DNA from: Rhodobacter flavimaris
Lineage (GTDB): Bacteria; Pseudomonadota; Alphaproteobacteria; Rhodobacterales; Rhodobacteraceae
Assembly (NCBI RefSeq): GCF_021378075.1
Contig: NZ_JAJUOS010000001.1
Span: forward strand, 62,001-126,000
Direction: 5' to 3'
Length of the DNA stretch: 64,000 nt
Shown: one piece after another, positions 45,378 to 55,523 of the stretch
How positions within the stretch are numbered: the stretch's first letter is position 1
How the letters are laid out: every line of letters begins with the position of its first letter
Notes under the pieces: generated by a model
What the model saw: the letters and a program-made list of their open reading frames with translations, nothing else
Told to the model about the DNA's origin: nothing
The model's database searches: none
Program-made: the position numbers and the translations under genes

Positions 45378-45392
45378 TTAACCTTTTGCTAA
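45378..45392. promoter_or_regulatory. CtrA-like site between gltX and comEC
   Basis: TTAA-N7-CTAA matches the CtrA consensus TTAA-N7-TTAA at seven of eight positions. It lies 61 bases before the comEC start and 34 bases before gltX. In Rhodobacter capsulatus, competence-like genes for gene-transfer-agent uptake including comEC are CtrA-controlled. Confidence 0.5.
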
Positions 45393-45453
45393 CCACGAAG
45401 CCCGTAGGCTTCCTTGCGCAGATGCATAAGCAGGCTGAGGCTGAGAAACAAGC

Positions 45454-47553
45454 GTGGGATCGGACGGCGCGGGCCACATCGGGGTTTCTGGGGCGCGCGC
45501 ATGGCGTTTGCAGGGGGCGCTGGCGGCGCTGGCGCGTGCGCGGGCCGATCTGGCGCTTTGGGCGCCGGTCGGACTGGCGGTGGGAATCGGGCTCTACTTT
45601 CTGTGGTGGGGCGAACCGGGGGATGACGCCCGCCTGACCGCTTGGGCCGTCCTTGCCATCTGCGTTCTGCTCTGGTGGCGCGCGTCCGAGGCTGCGCGCT
45701 TTGCCCTCGGCGTTCTTCTGTGTCTGGCCATCGGTTTCCTGCTGGCGCAGGCCCGCGCGCAGTCCTTGGCGGCGCCGGTTTTGGGCTTTCGCTACTATGG
45801 CCCGATCGAGGGGCGGGTGGTCGAGATCGACCGCTCGGGCACCGACCGGCTCAGGATCACGCTTGATGAGGTGGTCCTCTCGAACATGGCGCCGGACCGG
45901 ACGCCCGCACGGGTCCGGGTCTCGCTGCATCGCAACCAGCCCGATTTCATCCCAGCGCCAGGCCTGCGCGCCATGCTGACCGGGCATCTTTCCCCGCCGC
46001 CGCCTCCCGCCGAGCCGGGTGGCTACGATTTCCGCCGCCATGCCTGGTTCGAGCAACTCGGCGCCGTTGGCTACTCGCGTAATCCGGTCGTTCTGGTCGC
46101 CCCGCCCGTGTCCGAGGATTGGCAACTTGCCGGGCACCGTGCGCGGATGCGCCTTTCGGCCTCGATCCAGGCACAGATACCGGGGCAGGCGGGGGCGGTG
46201 GCCTCGGCGCTTTTGACCGGGGATCGCGCGGGGATCTCCCAAGCCACGAACGAGGCGATGCGCGCCGCGAACCTGTCGCACATCATCTCAATATCCGGGC
46301 TGCATATGGGGATGGTCGCGGGATTTGTCTTTGCCGCGCTTCGATTCGGGTTGGCCTGTTCGGGATCGCTGGCGCTGCTCTGGCCGACCAAGAAGATGGC
46401 CGCTGCCGGCGCGCTTGTCGCGGCGACGGGGTATCTGTGGCTGGCGGGGCCCGAGATTGCGACCGAGCGCGCCTATCTGATGGCGGCCGTGATGCTGGCG
46501 GCGGTGCTGTTCGATCGGCGGGCGCTCAGCCTGCGATCGGTCGCCATGGCGGCAAGCGTGCTTCTGGTGCTGCGCCCTGAAAGCCTGCTGACCCCCGGCT
46601 TCCAGATGTCCTTCGCGGCAACGGTCGCGCTGATCGTGACCTTCGAGCCCTGGGGCCGGATCAGTCCGCGCATCCCCACGACCCTGCGCCCGGTCGCGAT
46701 GCTGCTGTTGACCTCGGTGGTGGCTGGCTTCGCGACCGCACCGATTTCCGCCGCCCATTTCAACAGGATGTCGGCCTACGGGCTGATCGCGAACCTACTG
46801 GCGGTGCCGGTCATGGGCAGTATCGTGATGCCCGCTGGGGTCGTGGCGACACTGCTCGCGCCTCTCGGGTTGGAGGGGGCGGCGCTTTGGGTCATGGGCT
46901 GGGGCACCCGCTGGATGATCTGGGTGGCCGAGTGGGTTGCGGGCTTCGATCAGGCGGTTGTCGCGGTCGCGACACCACCCGGATGGGTCATGCCGTTGAT
47001 GGGGTTGGGAGCTTGCATCGCCATACTCGCTCGCGGGGCGGGTCGCGGTGTCGGCGCGGGCGTGGTGGTGGCCGCATTCGTCGGATGGGGATTGGCCGAG
47101 CGCCCGCTGCTGCTGATCGCCCCCAAAGGCGAGTTGGTCGGATTGATCACACCCCACGGCCGGTCGCTTTCCAAACCCGGCGCGAGCTTCATCGCGCAAA
47201 ACTGGCTTGATGCAGATGGCGAGACCCTGAGGCCGGAAGAGGCCGCGACGCGCCCGGCTTTCACCGGCCCGAAGGGCGCGCGAGAAGCCCAGCTATCCGA
47301 TGGGCGGCGCCTCGTGCATCTAATGGGGAAAGGCGCCGAGACGCGAGTGGCCGCGCACTGTCATGACGGAGCGATGCTGATCCTTGCCGCCCGGACGCAA
47401 GGCGCGCCCTCGGGGTGCGATCTGTGGGACCAGAACCGCCTGCGCGAGACTGGCGCATTGGCGATCATGCCCGACGGGCGGCTGGTGACCTCATACCAGG
47501 TGACTGGCCCGCGTCTTTGGGTCGGGCACCCGCGCGAAACCCAGGCTCAGTAG
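45454..47553 (+). CDS. comEC: ComEC/Rec2-family DNA uptake channel
   Basis: The 699-residue polytopic membrane protein contains an N-terminal DUF4131-like region (about 40-210, with a soluble OB-like part), then the competence core with [34 protein letters not shown] and [15 protein letters not shown]. The C-terminal 150 residues lack the HxHxDH motif of the metallo-beta-lactamase domain found in Gram-positive ComEC. It starts at GTG 45454; a later start cannot be excluded. It probably translocates single-stranded DNA into the cytoplasm. Confidence 0.88.
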   Translation: MGSDGAGHIGVSGARAWRLQGALAALARARADLALWAPVGLAVGIGLYFLWWGEPGDDARLTAWAVLAICVLLWWRASEAARFALGVLLCLAIGFLLAQARAQSLAAPVLGFRYYGPIEGRVVEIDRSGTDRLRITLDEVVLSNMAPDRTPARVRVSLHRNQPDFIPAPGLRAMLTGHLSPPPPPAEPGGYDFRRHAWFEQLGAVGYSRNPVVLVAPPVSEDWQLAGHRARMRLSASIQAQIPGQAGAVASALLTGDRAGISQATNEAMRAANLSHIISISGLHMGMVAGFVFAALRFGLACSGSLALLWPTKKMAAAGALVAATGYLWLAGPEIATERAYLMAAVMLAAVLFDRRALSLRSVAMAASVLLVLRPESLLTPGFQMSFAATVALIVTFEPWGRISPRIPTTLRPVAMLLLTSVVAGFATAPISAAHFNRMSAYGLIANLLAVPVMGSIVMPAGVVATLLAPLGLEGAALWVMGWGTRWMIWVAEWVAGFDQAVVAVATPPGWVMPLMGLGACIAILARGAGRGVGAGVVVAAFVGWGLAERPLLLIAPKGELVGLITPHGRSLSKPGASFIAQNWLDADGETLRPEEAATRPAFTGPKGAREAQLSDGRRLVHLMGKGAETRVAAHCHDGAMLILAARTQGAPSGCDLWDQNRLRETGALAIMPDGRLVTSYQVTGPRLWVGHPRETQAQ

Positions 47554-48245
47554 GTGCGGATCAGCCCGACGAGGCGGCCCTGCACCTTCACCTGCTCTTC
47601 GCGCAGCATTCGCGTCTCATAGGCCGGGTTGGCGGCCTCGAGCGCGATCATCCCGTTGCGGCGATAATAGCGCTTTAAGGTTGCCTCTTGCCCCTCGACC
47701 AGCGCAACGACGATATCGCCGTTATCGGCGGTGCCCTGTTCGCGGATGACGACAACGTCGCCATCGTTGATCCCGGCCTCGATCATCGAGTCGCCACGTA
47801 CCTCAAGGGCGTAATGCTGCCCGCGCCCCGAAAGCATCGAGCCCGGAACCGCGACGTGGTGCGAGATCTCGGAAATCGCCTCGATCGGCACACCGGCGGC
47901 GATGCGCCCCATTACCGGCAGTTCCAGCGCGTGCACGGCCTCAACCGGGATCGCGTTGCGCGGTGGATCGGTGCGGTCGCCCTCGATCACGCGCGGCGAG
48001 AAGCCGGCCTTTGGTTGCGCTTTCTCCATCGCCTCGGGCAGCTTCACGATCTCGATCGCGCGGGCGCGGTGGGCAAGGCGACGGATAAAGCCACGTTCTT
48101 CCAGTGCGGTGATCAGCCGGTGGATCCCGGATTTCGAGCGCAGATCGAGCGCATCCTTCATCTCGTCGAACGAGGGCGGAACACCGTCCTGCGCCATGCG
48201 TTTCTGAATGAAGTCCAGCAACTCCAACTGCTTGCGCGTCAGCAT
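47547..48245 (-). CDS. lexA: LexA repressor
   Basis: The 232-residue SOS repressor has an N-terminal winged HTH ([12 protein letters not shown]...[23 protein letters not shown], in parts) and a C-terminal autoprotease. The cleavage site is Ala117-Gly118 (RIAAGVP), the nucleophile Ser153 (GDSMIEAG) and the base Lys191. An alphaproteobacterial SOS box sits 32 bases upstream. It is the last gene of the trpGDC-moaC-moeA-lexA row. Confidence 0.97.
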   Translation of the reverse strand: MLTRKQLELLDFIQKRMAQDGVPPSFDEMKDALDLRSKSGIHRLITALEERGFIRRLAHRARAIEIVKLPEAMEKAQPKAGFSPRVIEGDRTDPPRNAIPVEAVHALELPVMGRIAAGVPIEAISEISHHVAVPGSMLSGRGQHYALEVRGDSMIEAGINDGDVVVIREQGTADNGDIVVALVEGQEATLKRYYRRNGMIALEAANPAYETRMLREEQVKVQGRLVGLIRTY

Positions 48246-48276
48246 CCGCGTTCCTCCGCACGGTCAAGAAAACAAT

Positions 48277-48291
48277 GTTCGATAAAAGTTC
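48277..48291 (-). promoter_or_regulatory. LexA (SOS) box of lexA
   Basis: GTTC-N7-GTTC, the perfect alphaproteobacterial LexA consensus, lies 32 bases before the lexA start codon, indicating autoregulation. Confidence 0.85.
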
Positions 48292-48335
48292 TAACTCTGT
48301 TCCCTTTGCGTGTCAACGTGGCACACGCGCCGGGA

Positions 48336-49520
48336 TCAGAGCGGAATGTAATCCACGGTCTCGCCGGTGCGGCGCGCGCCGTCGCCAAGCGGGCGGATCA
48401 GCAGGGCATCGGCCTCGGCGAGTATACCCAGCAGGGCGGAATCCTGACTGCCAAACGGGGTAATCGTCGGCAGCCCTGCGCCGGGCGCGAGGCGTGCGCG
48501 CATGTAGTGGGTGCGCGGGCCGGTGGGGCCGGTGTCGGCGCCAAGAATGGCCTGCCGGACATCATGCGCGGCAGGCAGGCCCTGAAGGGCGGCCAGCATC
48601 GGCTCCAAAAACAGCTTCGCGCAGACCGTGGCCGAGACCGGGTTGCCCGGCAGCCCGAGCATCGCGGCGTTCCCCATTCGACCCGCCATCAGCGGCTTGC
48701 CGGGGCGCATGGCGATCTTCCAGAAGGCGCGCTCAAGGCCCAAATCTGCTGCTACCTTGCCCACAAGGTCATGCTCGCCCACCGAGGCGCCGCCCGAGGT
48801 GACGATCAGGTCCGCCCCCTCGGCCAGGCTGAACACCATGCGCAGGCTGGCCTCGTTATCGGCAGCGATCGGCAGCATCCGCACCTCGGCGCCCGCCGCT
48901 TCGGACAGCGCCGCCAGCACGAAATTGTTAGAGCAGATGATCTGGTCGGGGCCGGGCGTTTCGCCGGGCATGACTAGCTCATCCCCGGTGGCGATTATCG
49001 CGACGACCGGGCGGCGGTACACCGTCAGCTCGGCCACGTTCATCGCCGCCATTAGCCCGAGGTCGCGGGCGGTCAGGCGATGACGCGGGAAATAGGGGGT
49101 GCCCTCAGCGAAGTCCTGACCGCGCGGGCGGATGTTGCGATTGTCCGACAGGCGTTCGGGCAGGGTGAGTATGTCGCCGTCGCGCGAGACGTCCTCTTGC
49201 AAGACAACGACACCGCCCTCGGCCGGGACAGGGGCGCCGGTGAAGATGCGAACCGCCTGACCGGGCGCCAGTGCGCCATCAAAGCCACGGCCAGCAGCGG
49301 CCTCGCCCTCGACGCGTAGCGTGGCGCCGGGGCGGTGATCGGCGGCGGCCAGCCAGTAGCCATCCATGGCCGAGGCCGCAAAGGGCGGCTGCGTCAGTGC
49401 GGCGGCGACCGGCGCGGCCATGACGCGCCCGAGACCCTTGCGCAGGGGGATGGTTTCGGTGCGCAGGAGCTGGACAAGCTCAAGAACCTTGGCAAGCGCC
49501 TCTTCAACCGAAATCATCAC
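48336..49520 (-). CDS. moeA: Molybdopterin molybdenumtransferase MoeA
   Basis: The 394-residue MoeA inserts molybdenum into molybdopterin-AMP, needed for molybdoenzymes such as SoxC here. Recognisable blocks are [13 protein letters not shown], the [12 protein letters not shown] turn, [11 protein letters not shown], and the [13 protein letters not shown] core. Its start overlaps moaC's stop by 4 bases. The stop is 90 bases from the lexA start. Confidence 0.94.
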   Translation of the reverse strand: MMISVEEALAKVLELVQLLRTETIPLRKGLGRVMAAPVAAALTQPPFAASAMDGYWLAAADHRPGATLRVEGEAAAGRGFDGALAPGQAVRIFTGAPVPAEGGVVVLQEDVSRDGDILTLPERLSDNRNIRPRGQDFAEGTPYFPRHRLTARDLGLMAAMNVAELTVYRRPVVAIIATGDELVMPGETPGPDQIICSNNFVLAALSEAAGAEVRMLPIAADNEASLRMVFSLAEGADLIVTSGGASVGEHDLVGKVAADLGLERAFWKIAMRPGKPLMAGRMGNAAMLGLPGNPVSATVCAKLFLEPMLAALQGLPAAHDVRQAILGADTGPTGPRTHYMRARLAPGAGLPTITPFGSQDSALLGILAEADALLIRPLGDGARRTGETVDYIPL

Positions 49521-49990
49521 TTCGCCTCGTAACGTCCAGATTTTCCACCATCTTTCAGCACCACGCGGATGCCTTCGATGCGCATCGACTTCTCGACCGC
49601 CTTGAGCATGTCATAGACCGTCAGCGCGGCGGTCGAGACCGCAGTCAGCGCCTCCATCTCGACCCCGGTCTGCCCAGAGGTCTTGACCGTCGCGGTGATC
49701 CGCACGCCCGGCAAGGCTTCGTCGGGCACCAGATCAAGCGCGACCTTGGTGATCGGCAAGGGGTGGCAAAGCGGGATCAAGTCTGAGCATTTCTTGGCCC
49801 CCATGATCCCCGCGACGCGCGCGATCCCCAGCACATCGCCCTTCTTGGCGGTGCCGGCCAGCACATATTCCAGCGTCTCCGGCAGCATCACGACCGTGCC
49901 TTCGGCCACGGCCACGCGGTCTGTGACCTCCTTGTCCGAGACATCGACCATATGGGCCTGACCCTGGGCGTCGAAATGCGAAAGGCTCAT
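49517..49990 (-). CDS. moaC: Cyclic pyranopterin monophosphate synthase MoaC
   Basis: The 157-residue MoaC forms cyclic pyranopterin monophosphate from the MoaA product in molybdenum cofactor synthesis. Family marks are [20 protein letters not shown] (in part), [10 protein letters not shown] and [20 protein letters not shown] (in part), with Lys and Asp catalytic positions near KAVEK. Overlaps trpC and moeA by 4 bases each. Confidence 0.95.
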   Translation of the reverse strand: MSLSHFDAQGQAHMVDVSDKEVTDRVAVAEGTVVMLPETLEYVLAGTAKKGDVLGIARVAGIMGAKKCSDLIPLCHPLPITKVALDLVPDEALPGVRITATVKTSGQTGVEMEALTAVSTAALTVYDMLKAVEKSMRIEGIRVVLKDGGKSGRYEAK

Positions 49991-50781
49991 GCGATCTCCA
50001 GCAGGTTGCGGGTGGCCAGCGCGACATCGGCCTGGCGCATCAGGCTTTCGCCGATTAGGAAGCGGCGTGCGCCCACTTCGGCCATCGAGGCCAGATCGGC
50101 GGGGGTGAAGATGCCGCTTTCGCAGACCAGATCGCGGCCCTCGGCCAAAATGGTCGGTGCAAGCTGCCGCGTCACATCAAGAGTGACCTCGAAGGTCTTG
50201 AGATTGCGGTTATTCACGCCCATCAGTGGCGATTTCAGATGCTTGAGTGCGCGGTCAAGCTCTGCAGAGTCATGCACCTCGATCAGCACATCCATGCCCC
50301 AACCGAAGGCGGCATCCTCAAGCTCGACGGCGAGGCTGTCCTCGACCGAAGCCATGATGATCAGGATGCAGTCGCCGCCCCAGGCGCGGGCTTCGGCGAC
50401 CTGATAGGTGTCATAGAGGAAATCCTTGCGCAACGCGGGCAGCGAACAGGCCGCGCGGGCCGCAGTCAGATACTCGGGCGCCCCCTGGAACGAGGGCGTG
50501 TCGGTCAGCACCGACAGGCAGGCCGCACCGCCCGCCTCATAGGCGCGGGCCAGTGCGGGCGGGTCGAAATCGGCGCGGATCAGGCCCTTGGAGGGGCTGG
50601 CCTTCTTGATCTCGGCGATCAGGCCGTAGCCGTCGGCGGCCTTGGCGGCCAAGGCCTTGGCAAAGCCGCGGGTGGGCGATTGCGCGCGGGCGGCAACTTC
50701 GACCTCGGACAGGGGGCGGGCGGCCTTGGCGGCGGACACTTCCTCAAGCTTGTAGGCCTTGATCTTGTCGAGGATGTTCAT
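49987..50781 (-). CDS. trpC: Indole-3-glycerol phosphate synthase
   Basis: The 264-residue TIM-barrel enzyme converts CdRP to indole-3-glycerol phosphate in tryptophan synthesis. It shows the [16 protein letters not shown] lysine/serine motif, the [16 protein letters not shown] loop, [12 protein letters not shown] and [11 protein letters not shown]. It overlaps trpD and moaC by 4 bases. Confidence 0.96.
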   Translation of the reverse strand: MNILDKIKAYKLEEVSAAKAARPLSEVEVAARAQSPTRGFAKALAAKAADGYGLIAEIKKASPSKGLIRADFDPPALARAYEAGGAACLSVLTDTPSFQGAPEYLTAARAACSLPALRKDFLYDTYQVAEARAWGGDCILIIMASVEDSLAVELEDAAFGWGMDVLIEVHDSAELDRALKHLKSPLMGVNNRNLKTFEVTLDVTRQLAPTILAEGRDLVCESGIFTPADLASMAEVGARRFLIGESLMRQADVALATRNLLEIA

Positions 50782-51797
50782 TCCGCCTCCGAGGTGATCC
50801 GCGCCAGCGTTTCCACTGTTTTCAGGGCCTTGCCGGAATCGATGCTCTCGGCGGCGATGGCGACGCCCTGCTTCAGATCGGTGGCCTTGTCGGCAACCAC
50901 CAGCGCGGCGGCGGCGTTCAGCAGCACGGCATCGCGATAGGCGCCGGTGTGCCCCATCAGGATCGCGCGCAGGGCGGCGGCGTTTTCATCGGGAGTGCCG
51001 CCAAGGATGTCTTTCAAGGGATGAACCGGCAGGCCGGCATCCTCGGGGTGGATCTCAAGCCCGGTGATCTTGCCATCCGCCAGCGCCGCGACCGAGGTCG
51101 CCCCGGTGATCGAGATTTCATCCATCCCGTCCGCGCCATGCACAAGCCAGGCCTTTTCGGAGCCAAGCTCTTTCAGCGTCTCGGCCATCGGCCAGATCAG
51201 ATCGAGCGCGAAGGCCCCGGTCAGCTGGCGCTTGACGCCCGCCGGGTTGGTCAGCGGCCCGAGGATGTTGAAGATGGTCTTGCAGCCCAACTCCATGCGC
51301 ACGGGCATCACATGCTTCATCGCGGGGTGGTGCATCGGCGCCATCATGAAGCCGATCCCGGCCTCAGCCAGGGCACGCTCGACCACGCGAGCCTCACGCA
51401 TGACGTTGATGCCAAGCGCGCCGAGCGCATCGGCCGAGCCTGATTTCGACGACAGGTTGCGGTTGCCATGCTTGGCGACCGGTACACCCGCGCCCGCCAC
51501 GACAAAGGCCGTCGCGGTCGAGATGTTGAGCGTTCCCATCCCGTCGCCGCCGGTGCCGACGATATCCATCGCCCCCTCGGGGGCCACGACCTTGTTGCAC
51601 TTGGCGCGCATCACGGCGGCGGCGGCGGCATATTCGGCCACCGATTCCCCGCGTGCACGCATCGCCATCAACAACCCGCCGACCTGAGCGGGGGTTGCCG
51701 TGCCTTCGAACAGCTCTTCAAATGCCGCTTCGGCCTGGGCGCGCGACAGCGGCCCCTCGGAGGCCGCGTAGATCAGCGGTTTCATCGCATCGCTCAT
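50778..51797 (-). CDS. trpD: Anthranilate phosphoribosyltransferase
   Basis: The 339-residue enzyme transfers phosphoribose from PRPP to anthranilate. Motifs: [17 protein letters not shown] (PRPP site), [21 protein letters not shown] (in part) and the C-terminal [14 protein letters not shown]. Overlaps trpG and trpC by 4 bases. Confidence 0.96.
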   Translation of the reverse strand: MSDAMKPLIYAASEGPLSRAQAEAAFEELFEGTATPAQVGGLLMAMRARGESVAEYAAAAAVMRAKCNKVVAPEGAMDIVGTGGDGMGTLNISTATAFVVAGAGVPVAKHGNRNLSSKSGSADALGALGINVMREARVVERALAEAGIGFMMAPMHHPAMKHVMPVRMELGCKTIFNILGPLTNPAGVKRQLTGAFALDLIWPMAETLKELGSEKAWLVHGADGMDEISITGATSVAALADGKITGLEIHPEDAGLPVHPLKDILGGTPDENAAALRAILMGHTGAYRDAVLLNAAAALVVADKATDLKQGVAIAAESIDSGKALKTVETLARITSEAE

Positions 51798-52381
51798 GCC
51801 GTCACCTTTACCTTGGCCTCTTCGAGGAAGTTGCGGATCATCTGGTGGCCATGCTCCGAGGCGATGGATTCCGGGTGGAACTGCACGCCCTCGATCAGTT
51901 TTTCCTTGTGGCGCAGGCCCATGATCATGCCGCCGTCAAGCCATGCGGTGACCTCAAGGCAATCGGGCAGGCTCTCGCGCTCAACGATAAGGCTGTGGTA
52001 GCGCGTCGCCTGGAAGGGCGAGGGCAGGCCGCGGAAGACGCCTTTGCCCTCGTGGTGGATGGTGCCCATCTTGCCATGCACGATCTCGCCCGCGCGCACG
52101 ACCTTGCCGCCGAAAGCCTCACCGATGGTCTGATGGCCCAGGCAGACGCCAAGCAGGGGTACATTCGCCTCTGCCGCCGCCAGCGTCAGCGGCAGGCAGA
52201 TACCCGCCTGAGCCGGATCGCAGGGGCCGGGGGATAGCACGATCGCCTCGGCGCCCATGCCCATCGCCTGCTGAACGTCGAGCGCATCGTTGCGCACCAC
52301 CTTCACATCGGCGCCCAGTTCCCCGAAATAATGCACGAGGTTGTAGGTAAAGCTGTCATAGTTATCAATGAGCAGGAGCAT
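51794..52381 (-). CDS. trpG: Anthranilate synthase component II (glutamine amidotransferase)
   Basis: The 195-residue amidotransferase supplies ammonia to TrpE. It starts [17 protein letters not shown] and carries the catalytic Cys in [15 protein letters not shown] and the His/Glu pair in [10 protein letters not shown]. It heads the trpGDC-moaC-moeA group. The partner trpE lies 1.6 kb away, beyond a gene on the opposite strand. Confidence 0.96.
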   Translation of the reverse strand: MLLLIDNYDSFTYNLVHYFGELGADVKVVRNDALDVQQAMGMGAEAIVLSPGPCDPAQAGICLPLTLAAAEANVPLLGVCLGHQTIGEAFGGKVVRAGEIVHGKMGTIHHEGKGVFRGLPSPFQATRYHSLIVERESLPDCLEVTAWLDGGMIMGLRHKEKLIEGVQFHPESIASEHGHQMIRNFLEEAKVKVTA

Positions 52382-52531
52382 GGTCGCATTTCCCGTGTGC
52401 CGCCCGGATTCTGGGGGTGAACCGGGAGTGTCGTCGGGCTATAGATGTTCAGAGCAGTGCGCCGGGGTCAAGGGTTGCAGGCGGCTTTCCGCAGCCCCGC
52501 GCAGGAATGAGGCATATAAAGGAGCGCAAGA

Positions 52532-53959
52532 ATGATGCGTGGGGTGCTCGGTGGGCTGGTGACCGGAGGCGTGGTCACGGTTCTGGGGATTGGGGCTTTG
52601 TCGTTAATCACCCCTTTGCCGCAGCAGGCGCCGGTTCCCGTTCCGGCGGTTGAACCGCCCGCCCCTGATGCCGCGCCGACGCCGTTGCCTGCCGAACCCG
52701 CAATGCCCACAGCAGAGCTGCCCGCCACGCAACCGGTGGCCGAGGCCGCGCCGCAAGTGCTTGAGGGCGCGCCGCAAGTGGTTGAGGGCGCGCCCGCCAC
52801 CCCCGCCATGGGCGAAGCAGCGGAGGCGCCCGGCAAGCCCGCTGATCTCTCACCCCGGCTGCCCCCGCCCGAAGGCGTCCCGAGTGTCGTGAACGGCGGC
52901 ACCCGCATGGCGCAGATCGAGGCCGAGGAAACCACCGCGCCGCATTGGATCACGACCGATCCCGGTGCGCGGCCTGAGGCGCGCGAGACCCGCCCCGAGC
53001 CGCAGCCTGTGGGCGATGTTCCCGCAGCGGCACTGGAAAATGCGCCCGAGGGCGAAAGCCCGATGCCCGTTCCGCCGCCGGGTGAGGTTTTCTCGCCCGA
53101 ACTGGCCCCGGCAGAAGACGGCGCGCCGTCGCTGCCGCGCGTGTTCTCGGTCGATGGTGGCCAAGGGGCAGGGGGCGCTGCCTTCTCGACCGCACCCGGC
53201 GTTGTGACGGATCGGCTGCCCCGGATCGCGGCCGAGCCTTCCGAGGGTCAGGCCGAACCCGTTCCGGTCGCGACCGATCCCGATCTGCCCGCGTTCCAGC
53301 GCTATGCGCAGGCTTTCATCGCGCCGCCCGGTGTGCCGCTCTTGTCGGTGGTGCTGGTGGATGTTGGCACGCAGGCCGGTGGTCTGGATCGCAACACGCT
53401 GAAGATGCTCGATTTCCCGGTGTCCATCGCCATTGATCCCAATCGCGCCGATGCGCGCGAAGCCGCAGCCGATTACCGCGCGCGGGGGCTTGAGGTTGCC
53501 ATTCTCGCACAGGCTTTGCCTGAGAACGCCTCGGCCACCGATCTTGAGGTCGCCGTCGAGGCTTGGCGCGCCGCGATCCCCGAGGCGGTCGCCGTGGTCG
53601 AACCGGCGCAGCCGATGATCCAGAACAACCGCAAGCTGGCCGAGCAACTCGTGACCATTCTCAATCGCGCCGGTCTGGGGCTGATCACGCAGCGGCAGGG
53701 CCTGAACCCCGCCGCGCAGCTTGCGCAGGCCGCCGCCGTGCCCGAGGTCGAGGTTTGGCGCGTGCTCGATGCCGAGCGCGAGCCCGGTGACGCGATCGAA
53801 CGCGCTCTGACCCGTGCGGCCTTTGAGGCGCAGCGTGACGGGCGCGTCACGATCATGCTCAGCGCCTGGCCGGAGTCGGTCGCGGGCCTCAGTGGTTGGG
53901 CCGCACGCGTCGGGCAGGGGATTGCGCTGGCCCCGGTTACGACGCTGGTTCAAAACTGA
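52532..53959 (+). CDS. Divergent polysaccharide deacetylase (YibQ-type)
   Basis: The 475-residue protein has an N-terminal membrane anchor or signal (about 5-30), a long Pro/Ala/Glu-rich linker to about residue 240, and a C-terminal NodB-like domain of the DUF610/YibQ group: PLLSVVLVDVGTQAGGLDRNTL and FPVSIAIDPNRADAREAAADYR (in parts). Expected metal ligands of active deacetylases are not obvious. Function is unknown. It is inserted between trpG and trpE on the opposite strand. Confidence 0.82.
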   Translation: MMRGVLGGLVTGGVVTVLGIGALSLITPLPQQAPVPVPAVEPPAPDAAPTPLPAEPAMPTAELPATQPVAEAAPQVLEGAPQVVEGAPATPAMGEAAEAPGKPADLSPRLPPPEGVPSVVNGGTRMAQIEAEETTAPHWITTDPGARPEARETRPEPQPVGDVPAAALENAPEGESPMPVPPPGEVFSPELAPAEDGAPSLPRVFSVDGGQGAGGAAFSTAPGVVTDRLPRIAAEPSEGQAEPVPVATDPDLPAFQRYAQAFIAPPGVPLLSVVLVDVGTQAGGLDRNTLKMLDFPVSIAIDPNRADAREAAADYRARGLEVAILAQALPENASATDLEVAVEAWRAAIPEAVAVVEPAQPMIQNNRKLAEQLVTILNRAGLGLITQRQGLNPAAQLAQAAAVPEVEVWRVLDAEREPGDAIERALTRAAFEAQRDGRVTIMLSAWPESVAGLSGWAARVGQGIALAPVTTLVQN

Positions 53960-53960
53960 A

Positions 53961-53990
53961 AAAGGCGGGCCTCGGCCCGCCTTTCTGTTT
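53961..53990. terminator. Terminator between the YibQ-type gene and trpE
   Basis: AAAGGCGGGC / GCCCGCCTTT with a CTCG loop begins two bases after the YibQ-type stop and is followed by CTGTTT; the symmetric A/T flanks make it bidirectional for the converging trpE. Confidence 0.85.
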
Positions 53991-54004
53991 ATCCCGTGAT
54001 GGGC

Positions 54005-55513
54005 TTAGCTGTTGCCGCGCTGGACGAACAGGCCCGCATCCTCGGCAGCCTTGCGCAGCGCCTTGGATTTGTTGACGGTTTCCTGATACTCGGCTTCCGG
54101 GTCGCTGTCATAGACCACGCCGCCACCGGCCTGGATATACAGCGTCTGGTCCTTCAGCACGGCCGTGCGCAGCGCGATGCACATATCCATCTCGCCATTG
54201 GCCGCGAAATAGCCCACGCCGCCGCCGTAGATGCCGCGCTTTTCGGGCTCCAACTCGTCGATGATTTCCATCGCACGCACCTTGGGCGCCCCCGAGACGG
54301 TGCCCGCCGGAAGACCGGCCAGCAGGGCCGACAGCGCATCCTCGCCCTCGGCCAGCTCGCCGACTACGTTCGAGACGATATGCATGACGTGGCTGTAACG
54401 CTCGATGATGAACTTCTCGGTCGGATGAACCGTCCCGATCTTGGCCACGCGGCCCACATCGTTGCGGCCCAGATCGAGCAGCATCAGGTGCTCGGCCAGT
54501 TCCTTCTTGTCGGCCAGCAGATCCTCTTCCAGCGCCTTGTCCTCGGCGGGCGTCGCGCCGCGCGGGCGGGTGCCAGCGATCGGGCGGATCGTCACCTCGT
54601 TCTCGCGCAGGCGCACGAGGATCTCTGGGCTGGCGCCGACGATCTGGAAGCCGCCGAAGTTGAGGTAGAACATGAAGGGCGAGGGGTTGGTGCGCCGCAG
54701 GCTGCGGTAGAGCGCGAAGGGCGGCAGCGGGAAATCCGCCGACCAGCGTTGCGCCGGGACGACCTGGAAAATGTCGCCCGCGCGTATGTAATCCTTGGCC
54801 TTCTCGACCGCGGCCTTGTAGCCTTCGGGGGTGAAGTTCGAGCGCAGCGGGCCGACCTTGGCGACCTCGCCCATCTCGCGGGTCTGGGCGGGATTGCGGT
54901 CAAGATCGCGCAGCGCATCCATCACGCGCTCGGCCGCCTGGGCATAGGCCGCGCGGGCCGACAGCCCCGAATCCTGGAACGCCGGAGAGCAAAGCATCAC
55001 ATCGCTTTTCACGCCATCCAGAACGGCCACGACCGAGGGGCGCAGCAGCACCGCATCGGGCACGCCGATCGGGTCTGGGTTGATGTTGGGCAGATGCTCG
55101 ACCAGTCGGATGGTGTCATAGCCGAGATAACCGAAGAGGCCCGCAGCGGCGGCGGGCAGATCCTCGGGCATGTCGATGCGGCTTTCCGCGATCAGCGCGC
55201 GCAGGCTTTCGAACGGGTGGCCCGGAAGCTCTTCATAGCGATCCTCGAAGCGCGCCTGCCGGTTGATCCGCGCCTTCTCGCCACGGCATTCCCAGATCAC
55301 GTCGGGCTTCATGCCGATGATCGAGTAACGGCCGCGCACCTCGCCGCCGGTCACCGATTCCAGCATGAACGAGTTGCGCTGCGCATCGGCCAGCTTGAGC
55401 ATCAGCGACACGGGCGTATCGAGATCGGCCGCCAGACGCGCATAGACCAGCTGGTTCTTGCCAGCCTTCCAGCCAGCCTCGAAGGCTTCGAACGTGGGGG
55501 AGAGGGCTACCAA
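54005..55513 (-). CDS. trpE: Anthranilate synthase component I
   Basis: The 502-residue chorismate-utilising enzyme makes anthranilate with TrpG. The N-terminal tryptophan-binding LLKLADAQRNSFMLESVTGG-type segment and the C-terminal catalytic blocks PFMFYLNF, RPIAGTRPRG, DLGRNDVGRV and GTVSGAPKVRAMEII are present. It begins ten bases after the PpiD stop, so it is probably transcribed with it rather than with trpGDC. Confidence 0.96.
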   Translation of the reverse strand: MVALSPTFEAFEAGWKAGKNQLVYARLAADLDTPVSLMLKLADAQRNSFMLESVTGGEVRGRYSIIGMKPDVIWECRGEKARINRQARFEDRYEELPGHPFESLRALIAESRIDMPEDLPAAAAGLFGYLGYDTIRLVEHLPNINPDPIGVPDAVLLRPSVVAVLDGVKSDVMLCSPAFQDSGLSARAAYAQAAERVMDALRDLDRNPAQTREMGEVAKVGPLRSNFTPEGYKAAVEKAKDYIRAGDIFQVVPAQRWSADFPLPPFALYRSLRRTNPSPFMFYLNFGGFQIVGASPEILVRLRENEVTIRPIAGTRPRGATPAEDKALEEDLLADKKELAEHLMLLDLGRNDVGRVAKIGTVHPTEKFIIERYSHVMHIVSNVVGELAEGEDALSALLAGLPAGTVSGAPKVRAMEIIDELEPEKRGIYGGGVGYFAANGEMDMCIALRTAVLKDQTLYIQAGGGVVYDSDPEAEYQETVNKSKALRKAAEDAGLFVQRGNS

Positions 55514-55523
55514 CTGAGCCTCC

